Shown: positions 9,205-19,179, counted from the stretch's first letter. The stretch is DNA of 64,000 bases from Deltaproteobacteria bacterium (GCA_031273455.1 JAISRZ010000096.1:1-64000), one strand, 5' to 3'. The notes: generated by a model not told the origin, from the letters alone. A program made the numbers and translations.

Positions 9205-10742
9205 TGTCTCGCTTTTCCGAGGGCTGGCGCGCCGCCGGTCTCATGACCCATGTCACCGCTTTGCCGGGCAACTATGGGATTGGCGATTTTGGCCCCACGG
9301 CCCATCATGTCATTGATATCCTCAAAAAAACCGGTTTAACCTTCTGGCAGATTCTCCCGGTGGTCCCCACGGGCTCAGCTTTAGGCGACTCGCCTTACTC
9401 AGCCTATTCGGCCTTCGCCGGGAGTGAGCTTCTTATCTCCCCAGAGCTTTTAGCCCGGGATAAGCTCATTTCCGAGGCCGAGCTCATCTCCTGCGAGACC
9501 ACCCCCACTCGTTCCGTCAACTTTAGCCAAACGGCCCGCTTAAAGACCTCTTTAATCGACCGGATCTTTGAGCGCGAGGCCTCGTCCATCTTAAAGAACC
9601 CGGACTTTTTGTCTTTTTGCTGGCACAATGGGGCTTGGCTTAATGACTACGCCTTCTTTATGGCCGCCAAAGAGGACTTTGGCGGCGGGTCCTGGTCCAG
9701 TTGGCCGGAAGATCTTAAGCGCCGAGAGGACCAAGCTTTAGCTAAACACGGGGAGCGGCTGTTTAAACCCATCTTACGCTTAAAGTTGGGGCAGTATCTT
9801 TTTTTTAAGCAGCTAGCTGAGCTAAAAAGGGCCTTTAACTCTCAAGGCCTAGCCCTAATTGGCGATATCGCTTTTTACGTTAACCACGACTCCAGCGATG
9901 TCTGGGCTAACCAGGATCTCTTCTCTTTGGACGCGAATGGGGAAACCGCCGTCATGGCTGGGGTGCCCCCGGACTACTACGCCAAAGACGGGCAGCTGTG
10001 GGGGAACCCAGTCTATAACTGGCCGCGACATCAAGCCACTGGCTTTAGCTGGTGGAAGTACCGTTTAGGCCATTGGCTCAACTACTTTGATTGGACCAGG
10101 CTGGATCACTTTAGAGCTATGGCCGCTTACTGGGCCGTGCCAGCGGGCTCGCCCACGGCGGCCTACGGGTCCTGGTGCCCCTCCCCGGGGGCCGAGCTGT
10201 TCCATGATTTAACCTTATATGGGCCTTTAAACGTTATCGCTGAGGACTTAGGCTTAATCACCCCGGACGTGACCGCCTTAAGGAAGACTTTAGGCTTACC
10301 GGGCATGCGGGTTTTACAGTTTGGCTTTGGCTCGGACCAACCCTTATCCCTCCATACGCCTTTTCGGATTGAGCCGGATAACTTCGTCTACCCAGGCACC
10401 CATGACAATAACACCGCTAGGGGTTGGTTCCGCCAAGAGATAGCCGCCAGAGAGCGGGGTCAATTAACGGAGCTGGCTGGTTACGTGGTGACGGAGGAAA
10501 ACGTCTCTTACACCTTAACTAAACTGGCTTGGCTCTCCCCTGGGGCGGTGGCCTTAACCTCTTTAGTCGATCTTTTGAACCTCGATGAAAAGAGCCGGTT
10601 CAACACCCCTGGTCTCGCCACCGGCAACTGGGGTTTTCGGGCCACTAGTTGGCCCAGCGTTAAAACCCTAGAGGCTTTAGCCGAGCTAACCGCCCTGGCC
10701 GGGCGGGACAATCAAGCTCACCCCAATATCCTAACTTACTAA
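9204..10742 (+). CDS. malQ: 4-alpha-glucanotransferase
   Basis: ALPGNYGIGDFGPTAHHVID, WQILPVVPTG, DSPYSAYSAFAG, LIGDIAFYVNHDSSDVWAN, LDHFRAMAAYW, NVIAEDLGLITPDV, GTHDNNTARGWF. Confidence 0.95.
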   Translation: MSRFSEGWRAAGLMTHVTALPGNYGIGDFGPTAHHVIDILKKTGLTFWQILPVVPTGSALGDSPYSAYSAFAGSELLISPELLARDKLISEAELISCETTPTRSVNFSQTARLKTSLIDRIFEREASSILKNPDFLSFCWHNGAWLNDYAFFMAAKEDFGGGSWSSWPEDLKRREDQALAKHGERLFKPILRLKLGQYLFFKQLAELKRAFNSQGLALIGDIAFYVNHDSSDVWANQDLFSLDANGETAVMAGVPPDYYAKDGQLWGNPVYNWPRHQATGFSWWKYRLGHWLNYFDWTRLDHFRAMAAYWAVPAGSPTAAYGSWCPSPGAELFHDLTLYGPLNVIAEDLGLITPDVTALRKTLGLPGMRVLQFGFGSDQPLSLHTPFRIEPDNFVYPGTHDNNTARGWFRQEIAARERGQLTELAGYVVTEENVSYTLTKLAWLSPGAVALTSLVDLLNLDEKSRFNTPGLATGNWGFRATSWPSVKTLEALAELTALAGRDNQAHPNILTY

Positions 10743-10814
10743 AACCCTAAAAGTTTTTTTAGCTTAACCATTTTAAGCTTATTTATTATTGATTATTGAT
10801 CTTAAGGCTATGGC

Positions 10815-11219
10815 ATGCTTTCTTTTCCGCAGTTAGAGCGCCGGTTGATGGGCCTTATCGCCGATCTGGACGGCGATCTTTGGGCCCAAATCCTCCAAGA
10901 AGTTAACCCACCCAAAAGCTTAGGCCCAGTGGGGGCCATTCACGACCTAATTTTTCGGGACGCCAAAGCCTTAGCTGGTTACGTCCCAGATATCCGGGCC
11001 ATCATCCGGAAGACCTCGGCCAAAGACTTAAGCCAGGCGGAAGTGGCCTCGCTCATCGTTATTAGAGGATATTTTAACCTTTTGGCCCGCTTTCCGGTGG
11101 TTCTCCTGACTATCCCCGAGCATGGGGACAATGAGAAGCTCATTGACCTCTATAATGGCTTTCGGCAGATCTTAGTGGAGCTGGATGAGTATCTAGCCTT
11201 AACCAAGGCGGAGGAGTAA
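10815..11219 (+). CDS. Hypothetical protein
   Basis: Intact ORF directly abutting the next gene (TAAATG). Confidence 0.6.
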   Translation: MLSFPQLERRLMGLIADLDGDLWAQILQEVNPPKSLGPVGAIHDLIFRDAKALAGYVPDIRAIIRKTSAKDLSQAEVASLIVIRGYFNLLARFPVVLLTIPEHGDNEKLIDLYNGFRQILVELDEYLALTKAEE

Positions 11220-12230
11220 ATGGCCTTTTCCCCTAATTCCGCCGCTTCCATTAACAATTCGCCTCTCTTTCTCGAAATATTCAGTAAAGCTCGGTCCGTC
11301 ATCTTGGAGCGACCGAAAGCTTTAATCGTTTTTTTACTGGGTTTAGGCGTTATAAGGCTCATTGTTCGGTTAATAGCCACTAAACTGATGGCCCCCATGG
11401 CCCCCATCATGGCCAAGTTCTCGTCCCTGGTGGAAACCGACCAAACCGCGGCGGTCAACGCGGTCATGGAGGCCTTCTCCACCCCGGAAGGCTCCAATAT
11501 CCTCTTTCTGTACATCTTGGGCTTTAGTGTCCCCTGGTTCTTTTTGCCAGCCATTTTCTTGGCCTTAACGCGAGTGGCTTTGGGCCTATGGGATGGATTC
11601 GATCCGAGTTTAAACGACTTAAGTTACGCCTTTAAAAACTACTTAACCGCCTTAGCCACCACCTTTTACGTCTCTTTATACCTATTTTTAGGCTTTATTC
11701 TCCTAACCATCACTTTAACGCCCTTTAGCTTTTTCTACAGCCTAACCGAAGGCCCGGTTATGGGCGGGCTGTCCATGCTCTTGGGCGTGGGCTTAACTGG
11801 GGCCTTATTTATCTTTCTCTTTTGGCCTTTTTTCCGGCGGGCGGTGGTTTTACAGGTCCTCCCCTTCTTCACGATCATTGACGGGACCCATAAGACCAAC
11901 CGGATCAGCCAGATCTTCCGGGAACTGGATGAATACCGCCCTATCGTCAACCAAGCCGGGGCCATCACCCTTTTCTTTGTGGTGGTCCCCGCGACCATCT
12001 CCGCTTTTATCCTCTTAGGGTTCAACGCCAATCAAATTAGCGGGCAAATCGTGGGTTTTCTTTTACAGTTAGTCATGGATTTACTGACGCTGTGGCCCTT
12101 TACCGCTCTCGCGGGTTGTTACCGGATAATCCTTTACCCCCAACCCCCAGAAATCATTGAGGAAGACGAGGACGAAGAGGATGACGAGGAGGATGAGGAG
12201 GACGCCGCCGAGGATGACAATGACAGGTAA
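11220..12230 (+). CDS. Integral membrane protein with very acidic C-terminal tail
   Basis: Several hydrophobic segments; tail EIIEEDEDEEDDEEDEEDAAEDDNDR. Starts immediately after upstream stop. Confidence 0.75.
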   Translation: MAFSPNSAASINNSPLFLEIFSKARSVILERPKALIVFLLGLGVIRLIVRLIATKLMAPMAPIMAKFSSLVETDQTAAVNAVMEAFSTPEGSNILFLYILGFSVPWFFLPAIFLALTRVALGLWDGFDPSLNDLSYAFKNYLTALATTFYVSLYLFLGFILLTITLTPFSFFYSLTEGPVMGGLSMLLGVGLTGALFIFLFWPFFRRAVVLQVLPFFTIIDGTHKTNRISQIFRELDEYRPIVNQAGAITLFFVVVPATISAFILLGFNANQISGQIVGFLLQLVMDLLTLWPFTALAGCYRIILYPQPPEIIEEDEDEEDDEEDEEDAAEDDNDR

Positions 12231-12414
12231 CGAGGAGGATAAAAAAGAATAACAATATAGGCTGAACTTTGAAGTCCCAAATCCAGGGGAAAATCCAGGG
12301 GAAATCCAGGCGAAGTCGTCAACATCGCCAGACCAAACAGATGAGCGACCAGCGCAAAATTTCGCTAAATTTAATATTTATTTTTAGTAAAATTTTTATC
12401 TAAACTAATATAAT

Positions 12415-12621
12415 ATGAAAATTTATCTTGAAACAAGTGTATTCAACACATATTTTGATGTTGATCCAATATTACATCCAGCAACTTTTCAAAGAGATTT
12501 ACGCTGGAAAAATTATACCTTATACTTTAAATGTCCGCTGTATAAAAGACATTGCCAATACGTCCTCCACGTGGTATATTATTTATATGGCCTAACCATT
12601 GAAGCGCTTGATTTTGACTAG
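12415..12621 (+). pseudogene. Truncated PIN-domain (VapC-like) toxin fragment
   Basis: N-terminus MKIYLETSVFNTYF resembles PIN-domain starts; the remaining 50 residues lack the later acidic motifs. Confidence 0.5.
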
Positions 12622-12670
12622 GCTTTGTCTAGTCGTTCAACCGCTTAGAGCGACTTTTTAAGGAGCGACC

Positions 12671-14647
12671 ATGGCGGTTTTAAAAGGACTTCCCCTAGGA
12701 AATCAGACTTTCGCGAAAATCATTGACCAAAATCTGGTCTACGCCGATAAGACCAAGCTCATTTACTTTCTTGTCACCTCTACGGAACGGAACTACTTTC
12801 TGTCAAGACCACGCCGTTTCGGGAAAACCCTTCTCCTCTCCACTCTTGACGAGCTATTCAACGGCGAGCGCGCGAGGTTCCAGAATCTTTGGATTGGTCA
12901 GTCCGATTACGATTTCCCAAAGATTCCGGTCATTCACTTATCCTTGTCCATGGAAGCCCAATCCACTCAATCCTTTAAGAATGACCTTATGGCCAAACTT
13001 AAGGTAATAGCCGACTTGGAAAAACTTAAAGTCAGGGAGGCCTCGCTGGCCGTTTATTTCGGTTTTCTAATCAAGGCCCTAAGCCACCAAAGAGACAACT
13101 CCAAGGTCGCCGTCCTCATCGATGAGTATGACGCCCCGGTCACCAGAGCTATGGGCGATGAAGCGATGGCCACGGCTAACGCAAAGGTTCTTCACGACTT
13201 TTTCGCCATTCTTAAAGATCCAATGGTAGCCCCATGTGTCCGCTTCACCCTGGTCACCGGCGTAACCAGATACGCCCTGAACTCCATTGACTCGGGGCCT
13301 AACCACCTAAACGACATATCCCTTGATCCAAAATACGCTGGTCTGTGCGGTTTCACCCTGGCGGAATTTGACGCTCTTTTCGCCGACCGGCTGGGGGACA
13401 CTCTTTCAAAGCTTAAAAAAAATGGCCAAATAGAATCCTCCGTGAGCCAGGAGGTTTTAAGGAAGAAAATTTTCAACTGGTATGACGGCTACGACTGGGG
13501 TGATGGGACCAGAGTCTTAAATCCTTATTCCATCCTCAAATTTTTTGAGTCAAACAACTTTGACAGTCATTGGATCCAAAGTGGTCGCCCAGGTCACCTG
13601 ACCGCCTTAATCCGAAAAAAACCCTTGGATTTTCTTTTCCCTAAACTAGAGTCATATCTTTCCACGGAAGTGAGAAAATCGGAGCTGACCCAGCTACAGG
13701 CCGTCCCAGTCCTCTTTCATAGCGGGTACCTGACCATTGACAAAGTAACCAAGGTCCAAGTTGAAAACCCCTTAACCAAGGAAAAAGAGTTGGTGAGTTC
13801 CTACTCTTTTAGGCTACCCAACTTCGAGGTTTCCTCCGCCTACTACCGAGATTGTTTCGAGGTTATTTTCGGACGAGAGCCCAAGGAGCTCATAGCCAAT
13901 GGCGTGGCTATGAGGCAAGCGATCTTATCTAAGGACGCTAAGGCCGTAAGCTCCATATTGGAAGATTTACTGACAAGTCTCAGTTACAGCCAAAGGCCTA
14001 GCGAGGAGAAAGACTTCCACGCCTTTATCCATTTGATCCTGGCCTCTATGGGTTTAAACGTTGTGAGCGAGCAATCGGGCTATAATAACCGTCTGGATAT
14101 ATGCGTTGATCTGTCAGAAGGGGTCTATGTCATAATTGAACTCAAATATCGCTCTGATAAAAAGAAGCTGACTAAGGCCGATGAAACCAAGGCTTTGGCC
14201 GAAGCGGCTATGGAAACTCTTCCGAGGAAAAGGCAAGACGAGATTTTGGCTAAAGCGCTCAGAAATTCTATAGATAATACAGAAATAATGAAAATTATTA
14301 GAAAAAATAGCGAAAAAACTCCATCTAAGAGTGAAATAAATAAGATATTGGCCAACGTGGCCATAGAATCCTTATCCAAAGACAACATCAATCAAGTTTT
14401 AGCCGAAGCGGCCAGAAATTCGTTGTCTGGCGACGCTGTCAAGAAGGTCTTAACGGAGGCGACCCCCAGCTTAGACATCTCCAAAGAGGAGATTGACGAG
14501 CTCTTGTCCGAGACCGCCCAAAAAGCCTTAAGCGACATATCGACCAGAAACTACCACGGGATCGTCAACTACAAGGCCAAACAGATTATCGATCTGGGTT
14601 TAGCCATTTACGGCGGCGACGCCACGGTTAAGGCCCTTTTCGGCTAA
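12671..14647 (+). CDS. AAA-ATPase-like / PD-(D/E)XK nuclease family protein with helical insert
   Basis: YADKTKLIYFLVTSTERNYFLSRPRRFGKTLLLSTL (Walker A-like), VAVLIDEYDAPV (Walker B), C-terminal LDICVDLSEGVYVIIELKY; RBS aaggag before ATG. Confidence 0.9.
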   Translation: MAVLKGLPLGNQTFAKIIDQNLVYADKTKLIYFLVTSTERNYFLSRPRRFGKTLLLSTLDELFNGERARFQNLWIGQSDYDFPKIPVIHLSLSMEAQSTQSFKNDLMAKLKVIADLEKLKVREASLAVYFGFLIKALSHQRDNSKVAVLIDEYDAPVTRAMGDEAMATANAKVLHDFFAILKDPMVAPCVRFTLVTGVTRYALNSIDSGPNHLNDISLDPKYAGLCGFTLAEFDALFADRLGDTLSKLKKNGQIESSVSQEVLRKKIFNWYDGYDWGDGTRVLNPYSILKFFESNNFDSHWIQSGRPGHLTALIRKKPLDFLFPKLESYLSTEVRKSELTQLQAVPVLFHSGYLTIDKVTKVQVENPLTKEKELVSSYSFRLPNFEVSSAYYRDCFEVIFGREPKELIANGVAMRQAILSKDAKAVSSILEDLLTSLSYSQRPSEEKDFHAFIHLILASMGLNVVSEQSGYNNRLDICVDLSEGVYVIIELKYRSDKKKLTKADETKALAEAAMETLPRKRQDEILAKALRNSIDNTEIMKIIRKNSEKTPSKSEINKILANVAIESLSKDNINQVLAEAARNSLSGDAVKKVLTEATPSLDISKEEIDELLSETAQKALSDISTRNYHGIVNYKAKQIIDLGLAIYGGDATVKALFG

Positions 14648-14940
14648 AGAGAGATTATCGGTTGATCTAGGGAATAAGCCAACAGCGGCTCAAAAGGTTG
14701 GCTGGCCAAAAGGACCTAAGGCCAGCTGATGGAAACCCCTGGCTTTTGACTATTGTTAACTGGCTTGACCTTGATGAACCTTGATGAACGACCAAGATTG
14801 AGACTCCCATAGACTCCAAGTTTAACTTCGGGTCAATACAGTAAATCTTTGAATAGGGTTTCTATATTATTGTTTCGTTGTCGGTCTGTATCCATTCACG
14901 GCTTTTTGGCCACTCCCGAGCCCCCTCCTATAATGGTAGC

Positions 14941-15238
14941 CTTAACGAGAGTGGCTTTAGGCCTATGGGATGGGGTGGTGGTCCCCGCGACCATCTCCGC
15001 TTTTATTCTCTTAGGGTTCAACGCCAATCAAATCAGCGGGCAAATCGTGGGTTTCCTATTACAGTTAGTCATGGATTTACTGACGCTGTGGCCCTTTACC
15101 GTTCTCGCGGGTTGTTACCGGATAATCCTTTACCCCCAACCCCCAGAAATCATTGAGGAAGACGAGGACGAATAGGAGAACGATGAGGACGCCGCCGAGG
15201 ATGACGATGACGGTAACGAGGAGGATAAAAAGGAATAA
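14941..15238 (+). pseudogene. Partial, internally deleted duplicate of the membrane-protein gene at 11220..12230
   Basis: Near-identical to 11564-11598 joined to about 11979-12253; in-frame TAG in the acidic tail (ORF 14849..15175). Confidence 0.88.
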
Positions 15239-15342
15239 GTTGGTTTCTTTGACCTCAAGGTTTTTGGCTCTAAACTTACGGTCCGCCGCTTAAATTAACC
15301 ATCTATGGTCTTATGGCGGTCTACCAATGGAGATTATTGACA

Positions 15343-15531
15343 ATGGATAACCCAGATTCCGGCGATGATTGGATTGATAAGGCCCGTCTCGAAATTTACG
15401 AGGAAACTAAAGATATGTCTTCTGAGGAAATACTTGAGTATTTTAGAAAATCCTCTGAAGAGGCGGCCAAAAAATATGGGCTTAAATTCGTTAATTCACC
15501 GGATTCCAAAGATAACAACAACAATTCGTAA
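15343..15531 (+). CDS. Small antitoxin-like protein (DWIDKARLEIYEETKDMSSEEILEYF...)
   Basis: Short ORF with internal ATG at 15343 (MDNPDSGDDW...). Composition resembles small antitoxins paired with PIN toxins; family assignment tentative. Confidence 0.45.
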   Translation: MDNPDSGDDWIDKARLEIYEETKDMSSEEILEYFRKSSEEAAKKYGLKFVNSPDSKDNNNNS

Positions 15532-15818
15532 AGTTATGTCTTTTTTTACGATTGAAATTCGGTAAATAACACAATCTACCCAGATTGTCAGTACCTACAT
15601 AATAACCGGCTTTGGTTATGAACCCGTTTTTAGAAAATTGACCAGAGAGATTTAGCTATTTAAATAAATCCTCTCGTTTGGTCTTTAAAATCGCCCTTTA
15701 AAAACCAATTCCTCCAGCCGCCAATCAATCCAATCCGCTTCCTTGTCCGAAATCCGCTAGACTACGTCCCCTTGGCGCCGTATAGTCTGACTTTTAGACG
15801 TTTCCGCTGGAGCTAACC

Positions 15819-17303
15819 ATGTTGGAGAACCCTACGGCTTTATACGCGGCTTTTAAGGCCAAGGATCCCCGCTTGGATGGACGTTTTTTCGTGGGCGTTT
15901 CGTCCACGGGAATCTATTGTCGGCCAGTCTGTCCAGCCAAAACCCCGAAAATAGAGAACTGCGTCTTTTTCCCCGCCCCTGCGGCGGCGGAAGCGGCTGG
16001 CTATCGGCCATGCTTAATTTGTCGGCCTGAGCTAGCCCCCGAGGACAAGCCTAAGGACGCCGCCTCGATTCTGGCCTTTAAGGTGGCTTTGGCCTTAGAG
16101 GAATTAGATAACGCTGACAATGACGCGGCTAGTTTAGCCCCAATAGCCGCCCGCTTAGGTTATTCGGAAAGGCATTTAAGCCGCGTCTTTACGGAAACTT
16201 ATAAGGTCACCCCAGCTCGGTTTTTATTGACCAAGCGCCTCTTACTGGCCAACAGTTTGCTCACGGACACTAACCTATCCGTCCTTAACGTGGCTCTAAC
16301 CGCGGGCTTTAAAAGCTTAAGGGCCTTTAACGAGGTCTTTAAAAAACGGTATAGACTTAAACCCTCTGAGCTAAGACCCAAAAAATTAGAGGCCAGCCCT
16401 TCGCCGATCAATAGCCTGGACCATACGGTCACTGTTAACTTGGGTTATAGGCCGCCCTACCAATGGGAGACGCTCATTAAATTCTTCGCTGGGCGGGCTA
16501 TTAAAGGGGTGGAAAAAGTCGAGAATGACCAGTATTTTCGGGTGGCTCGCCTAAAGAGCGTCACCGGGGGCATGGTGGAAGGGTGGTTTAGCGTCGCCCA
16601 TAACCCCTCTAAAAACGCTCTAGCCGTCACCATAAGCGAAAGCTTGGTTTCCGCTTTACCGGAAGTCTTGGCCCGGATAAAGGGGCAGTTTGACTTATAT
16701 GGCGATCCGCTAGCGGTGGACGCGACCCTTAGCTCCCTAAACGATCTAGCCCCGGGGTTATTAATGAGCGGAACCCGAGTCCCGGGGTCTTTTGAGCCTT
16801 TCGAGATGACGGTTCGGGCGGTTTTAGGTCAGCAAATCACCGTCAAAGCCGCCGGGACTTTAGCCTCAAAAATCGCCACCGCTTACGGTCAGCCGGTTCC
16901 AACCAGCCAAGAAGGTTTAAACCGCCTTTTTCCTACCCCCAGTATGGTTCTAGAACTGGGAAGCGATCTAGAGGACCGTTTTGGCCAGCTTGGGGTGACC
17001 GCGGCTCGCTCCAGAACCATCCGGGAATTAGCCCGGGCCTTTAATGACGCGACCATTAACTTTAACTGGCCCCAGAACCCGGATGAGGAGATTAAAAAGC
17101 TCACCGCCATCAAAGGCATTGGGCCCTGGACCGCGGGCTATATCGCCCTACGGGCCATGGGCCATACGGACGTTATTTTAGAGACCGACTATGGGGTCAA
17201 AAAAGCCTTAACCCCGCGGACGCCGAAAGAAATCCTCAAGCTCGCGGAAGAATGGCGCCCTTACCGGAGTTACGCCACGGTCAACTTATGGAACTCGCTC
17301 TAG
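15819..17303 (+). CDS. Ada-type regulator fused to DNA-3-methyladenine glycosylase II (AlkA)
   Basis: Ada Cys-rich N-domain (GIYCRPVCPAKTPK...CLICRPE), AraC HTH (LSRVFTETYKVTPARFL), HhH glycosylase (VLGQQITVKAAG, LTAIKGIGPWTAGYIALRAMGHTDVI). Confidence 0.93.
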   Translation: MLENPTALYAAFKAKDPRLDGRFFVGVSSTGIYCRPVCPAKTPKIENCVFFPAPAAAEAAGYRPCLICRPELAPEDKPKDAASILAFKVALALEELDNADNDAASLAPIAARLGYSERHLSRVFTETYKVTPARFLLTKRLLLANSLLTDTNLSVLNVALTAGFKSLRAFNEVFKKRYRLKPSELRPKKLEASPSPINSLDHTVTVNLGYRPPYQWETLIKFFAGRAIKGVEKVENDQYFRVARLKSVTGGMVEGWFSVAHNPSKNALAVTISESLVSALPEVLARIKGQFDLYGDPLAVDATLSSLNDLAPGLLMSGTRVPGSFEPFEMTVRAVLGQQITVKAAGTLASKIATAYGQPVPTSQEGLNRLFPTPSMVLELGSDLEDRFGQLGVTAARSRTIRELARAFNDATINFNWPQNPDEEIKKLTAIKGIGPWTAGYIALRAMGHTDVILETDYGVKKALTPRTPKEILKLAEEWRPYRSYATVNLWNSL

Positions 17304-17313
17304 GAGCCAACAA

Positions 17314-17883
17314 ATGCCTTATTTAACCACCTACGACTCACCCTATGGCCTTTTAACCTTGGCTAGCGAGGGCCAGAACCTTATTGGCCTCTGGATTGAA
17401 GGCCAAAAATATCACGGGCCAACCGTGGCGGATAACCCCCATGACCTTAATGGCCCTAAAGACCACAAAGACCCTAAAGATCTAGAGGTTTTTAAAAAAA
17501 CCAAAAAATGGCTGGATAGGTACTTCGAAGGGCGTAAACCCAGGGCCAACGAACTCCCCTTCTTAGAACCTAAAGGCGGTATCTTTCGGCGGGAAGTTTG
17601 GGGTTACTTAAAGGAAATCCCGTACGGCGAGCTAACGACCTATGGGGCCATCGCTAAAAAGATCGCGGCCAAAGCTAATATCGCGAAAATGGCCGCCCAA
17701 GCGGTGGGCGGAGCGGTGGGTCATAACCCCATCTCTATCATCATTCCCTGTCATCGGGTGGTGGGCCAGTCTGGAAGTTTGGTGGGTTACGGGGGTGGGT
17801 TGGACACTAAGGTCAAGCTTTTAACGTTTGAGGGCGTGGATATGACGAAACTATTTCGGCCCAAAAAAGGCACCGCCCTCTAA
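17314..17883 (+). CDS. ogt: Methylated-DNA--protein-cysteine methyltransferase
   Basis: IPYGELTTYGAIA, VGGAVGHNPISIIIPCHRVVG active-site motif; 10 bp after the Ada-AlkA gene. Confidence 0.93.
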   Translation: MPYLTTYDSPYGLLTLASEGQNLIGLWIEGQKYHGPTVADNPHDLNGPKDHKDPKDLEVFKKTKKWLDRYFEGRKPRANELPFLEPKGGIFRREVWGYLKEIPYGELTTYGAIAKKIAAKANIAKMAAQAVGGAVGHNPISIIIPCHRVVGQSGSLVGYGGGLDTKVKLLTFEGVDMTKLFRPKKGTAL

Positions 17884-17940
17884 GCGTATTTAATTTTCCT
17901 GGGTACAGCTATACTCAGGAAAAATAATAAAAACTTAGTA

Positions 17941-19092
17941 CTAAATATGCTTAATATCGTTAGGAATAAGAAAACCGTATTGTTTATCTTTTAAATCAGT
18001 AAATATTACTCTCATATCAACATCTTCTTCGCCAAGTATTTCAGTTATATTATCTAAATATTTTTGATGACTATTCTCGTTATAGTAATAAATAATAATC
18101 TTTGAATAGTTATTTGCTTTAAATATATTTTTAAGTATACCATGATCGCTTTTTTCTAGTGAATGCCCAACAACATGAATTCTATGATCATTTTTATTGC
18201 TCATTTTGAGACTAGAGAGCAACTTTTGATATTCATCAACTGTTCTATATTTATGGCGTTGATTATACTTTTGAAATTGATTAATTGCCATAGGGAAATT
18301 TTTATCTATACTTTTACGGTCAAAATTTTGAGTACCTAAAATTATTTGATTTGAATTTATTACTTTCTTATTGAAATCAATAGGTAAATTATCATTAATT
18401 TTACCATGAATAAACGAGTATTTGATATCATGTCTTACTTCGGAAAATAGTTGATTGTGATATAATGAATTAAACGTAGAAGTATAATTAAAGTTAATAA
18501 TATAAGTACTGTTAGAATGATTTTTGTTAATAACATTAAAAATAGGCAAATTGAGTTTATAATTATTACCTTTTGCTATATTATCTATTTGCTTATTAAT
18601 AACAAAAAAACAATACAACTCAAAACATTTTATAAAAGTGCGCAATTCATTATACAATATTGAACTCATTTTATTAATATCATTTATAATAAATTTATCA
18701 TTATATTTGCCATCATGAAAGTGTATAAAATCCCATTTACTATCTTTTATCGTTTGTATTAGTATCTCATGTAGTTGATTATGTAAAAAATTAACTGATT
18801 TAATAATATCAACAGATAATTCATTAATACTACAGTAATAACTAAACAAAACGAGTACTTTATAAATTTGAATTTCCAAATCAATCCAATTATCAGAATC
18901 TGATTTGATTGCATTAAAAATTTTTATCCATAAATTATTAGTTGTTATATTATTAAACTCATCATTAATTTTATTATATTCAGAAATATTATTTTCAGGT
19001 TGATAATACTTGCAATAATCAAGAAAATTAGAATATTTTGTCTCAAGTCCGTGAGCAAGATCAAAACCATTACCAAGAATAATAATATTCAT
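17941..19092 (-). CDS. AbiH family abortive-infection-like protein, second paralogue
   Basis: MNIIILGNGFDLAHGLETKYSNFLDYC, INFNYTSTFNSLY, SFIHGKIN, HVVGHSLEKSDHGIL; AT-rich. Confidence 0.83.
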   Translation of the reverse strand: MNIIILGNGFDLAHGLETKYSNFLDYCKYYQPENNISEYNKINDEFNNITTNNLWIKIFNAIKSDSDNWIDLEIQIYKVLVLFSYYCSINELSVDIIKSVNFLHNQLHEILIQTIKDSKWDFIHFHDGKYNDKFIINDINKMSSILYNELRTFIKCFELYCFFVINKQIDNIAKGNNYKLNLPIFNVINKNHSNSTYIINFNYTSTFNSLYHNQLFSEVRHDIKYSFIHGKINDNLPIDFNKKVINSNQIILGTQNFDRKSIDKNFPMAINQFQKYNQRHKYRTVDEYQKLLSSLKMSNKNDHRIHVVGHSLEKSDHGILKNIFKANNYSKIIIYYYNENSHQKYLDNITEILGEEDVDMRVIFTDLKDKQYGFLIPNDIKHI

Positions 19093-19179
19093 ATTAAATT
19101 CCAATTAATTAAATATTGAAAGATAAAAATCAGAAAATATTAACTTAAAAAATATTATAAAATTAAAACAATTGATTTA

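Noticed and set aside
11150-12325. Minus-strand ORFs opposite the membrane protein, including a poly-Ser ORF
   Set aside because: Antisense; poly-Ser is simply the complement of the acidic GAG/GAT tail.
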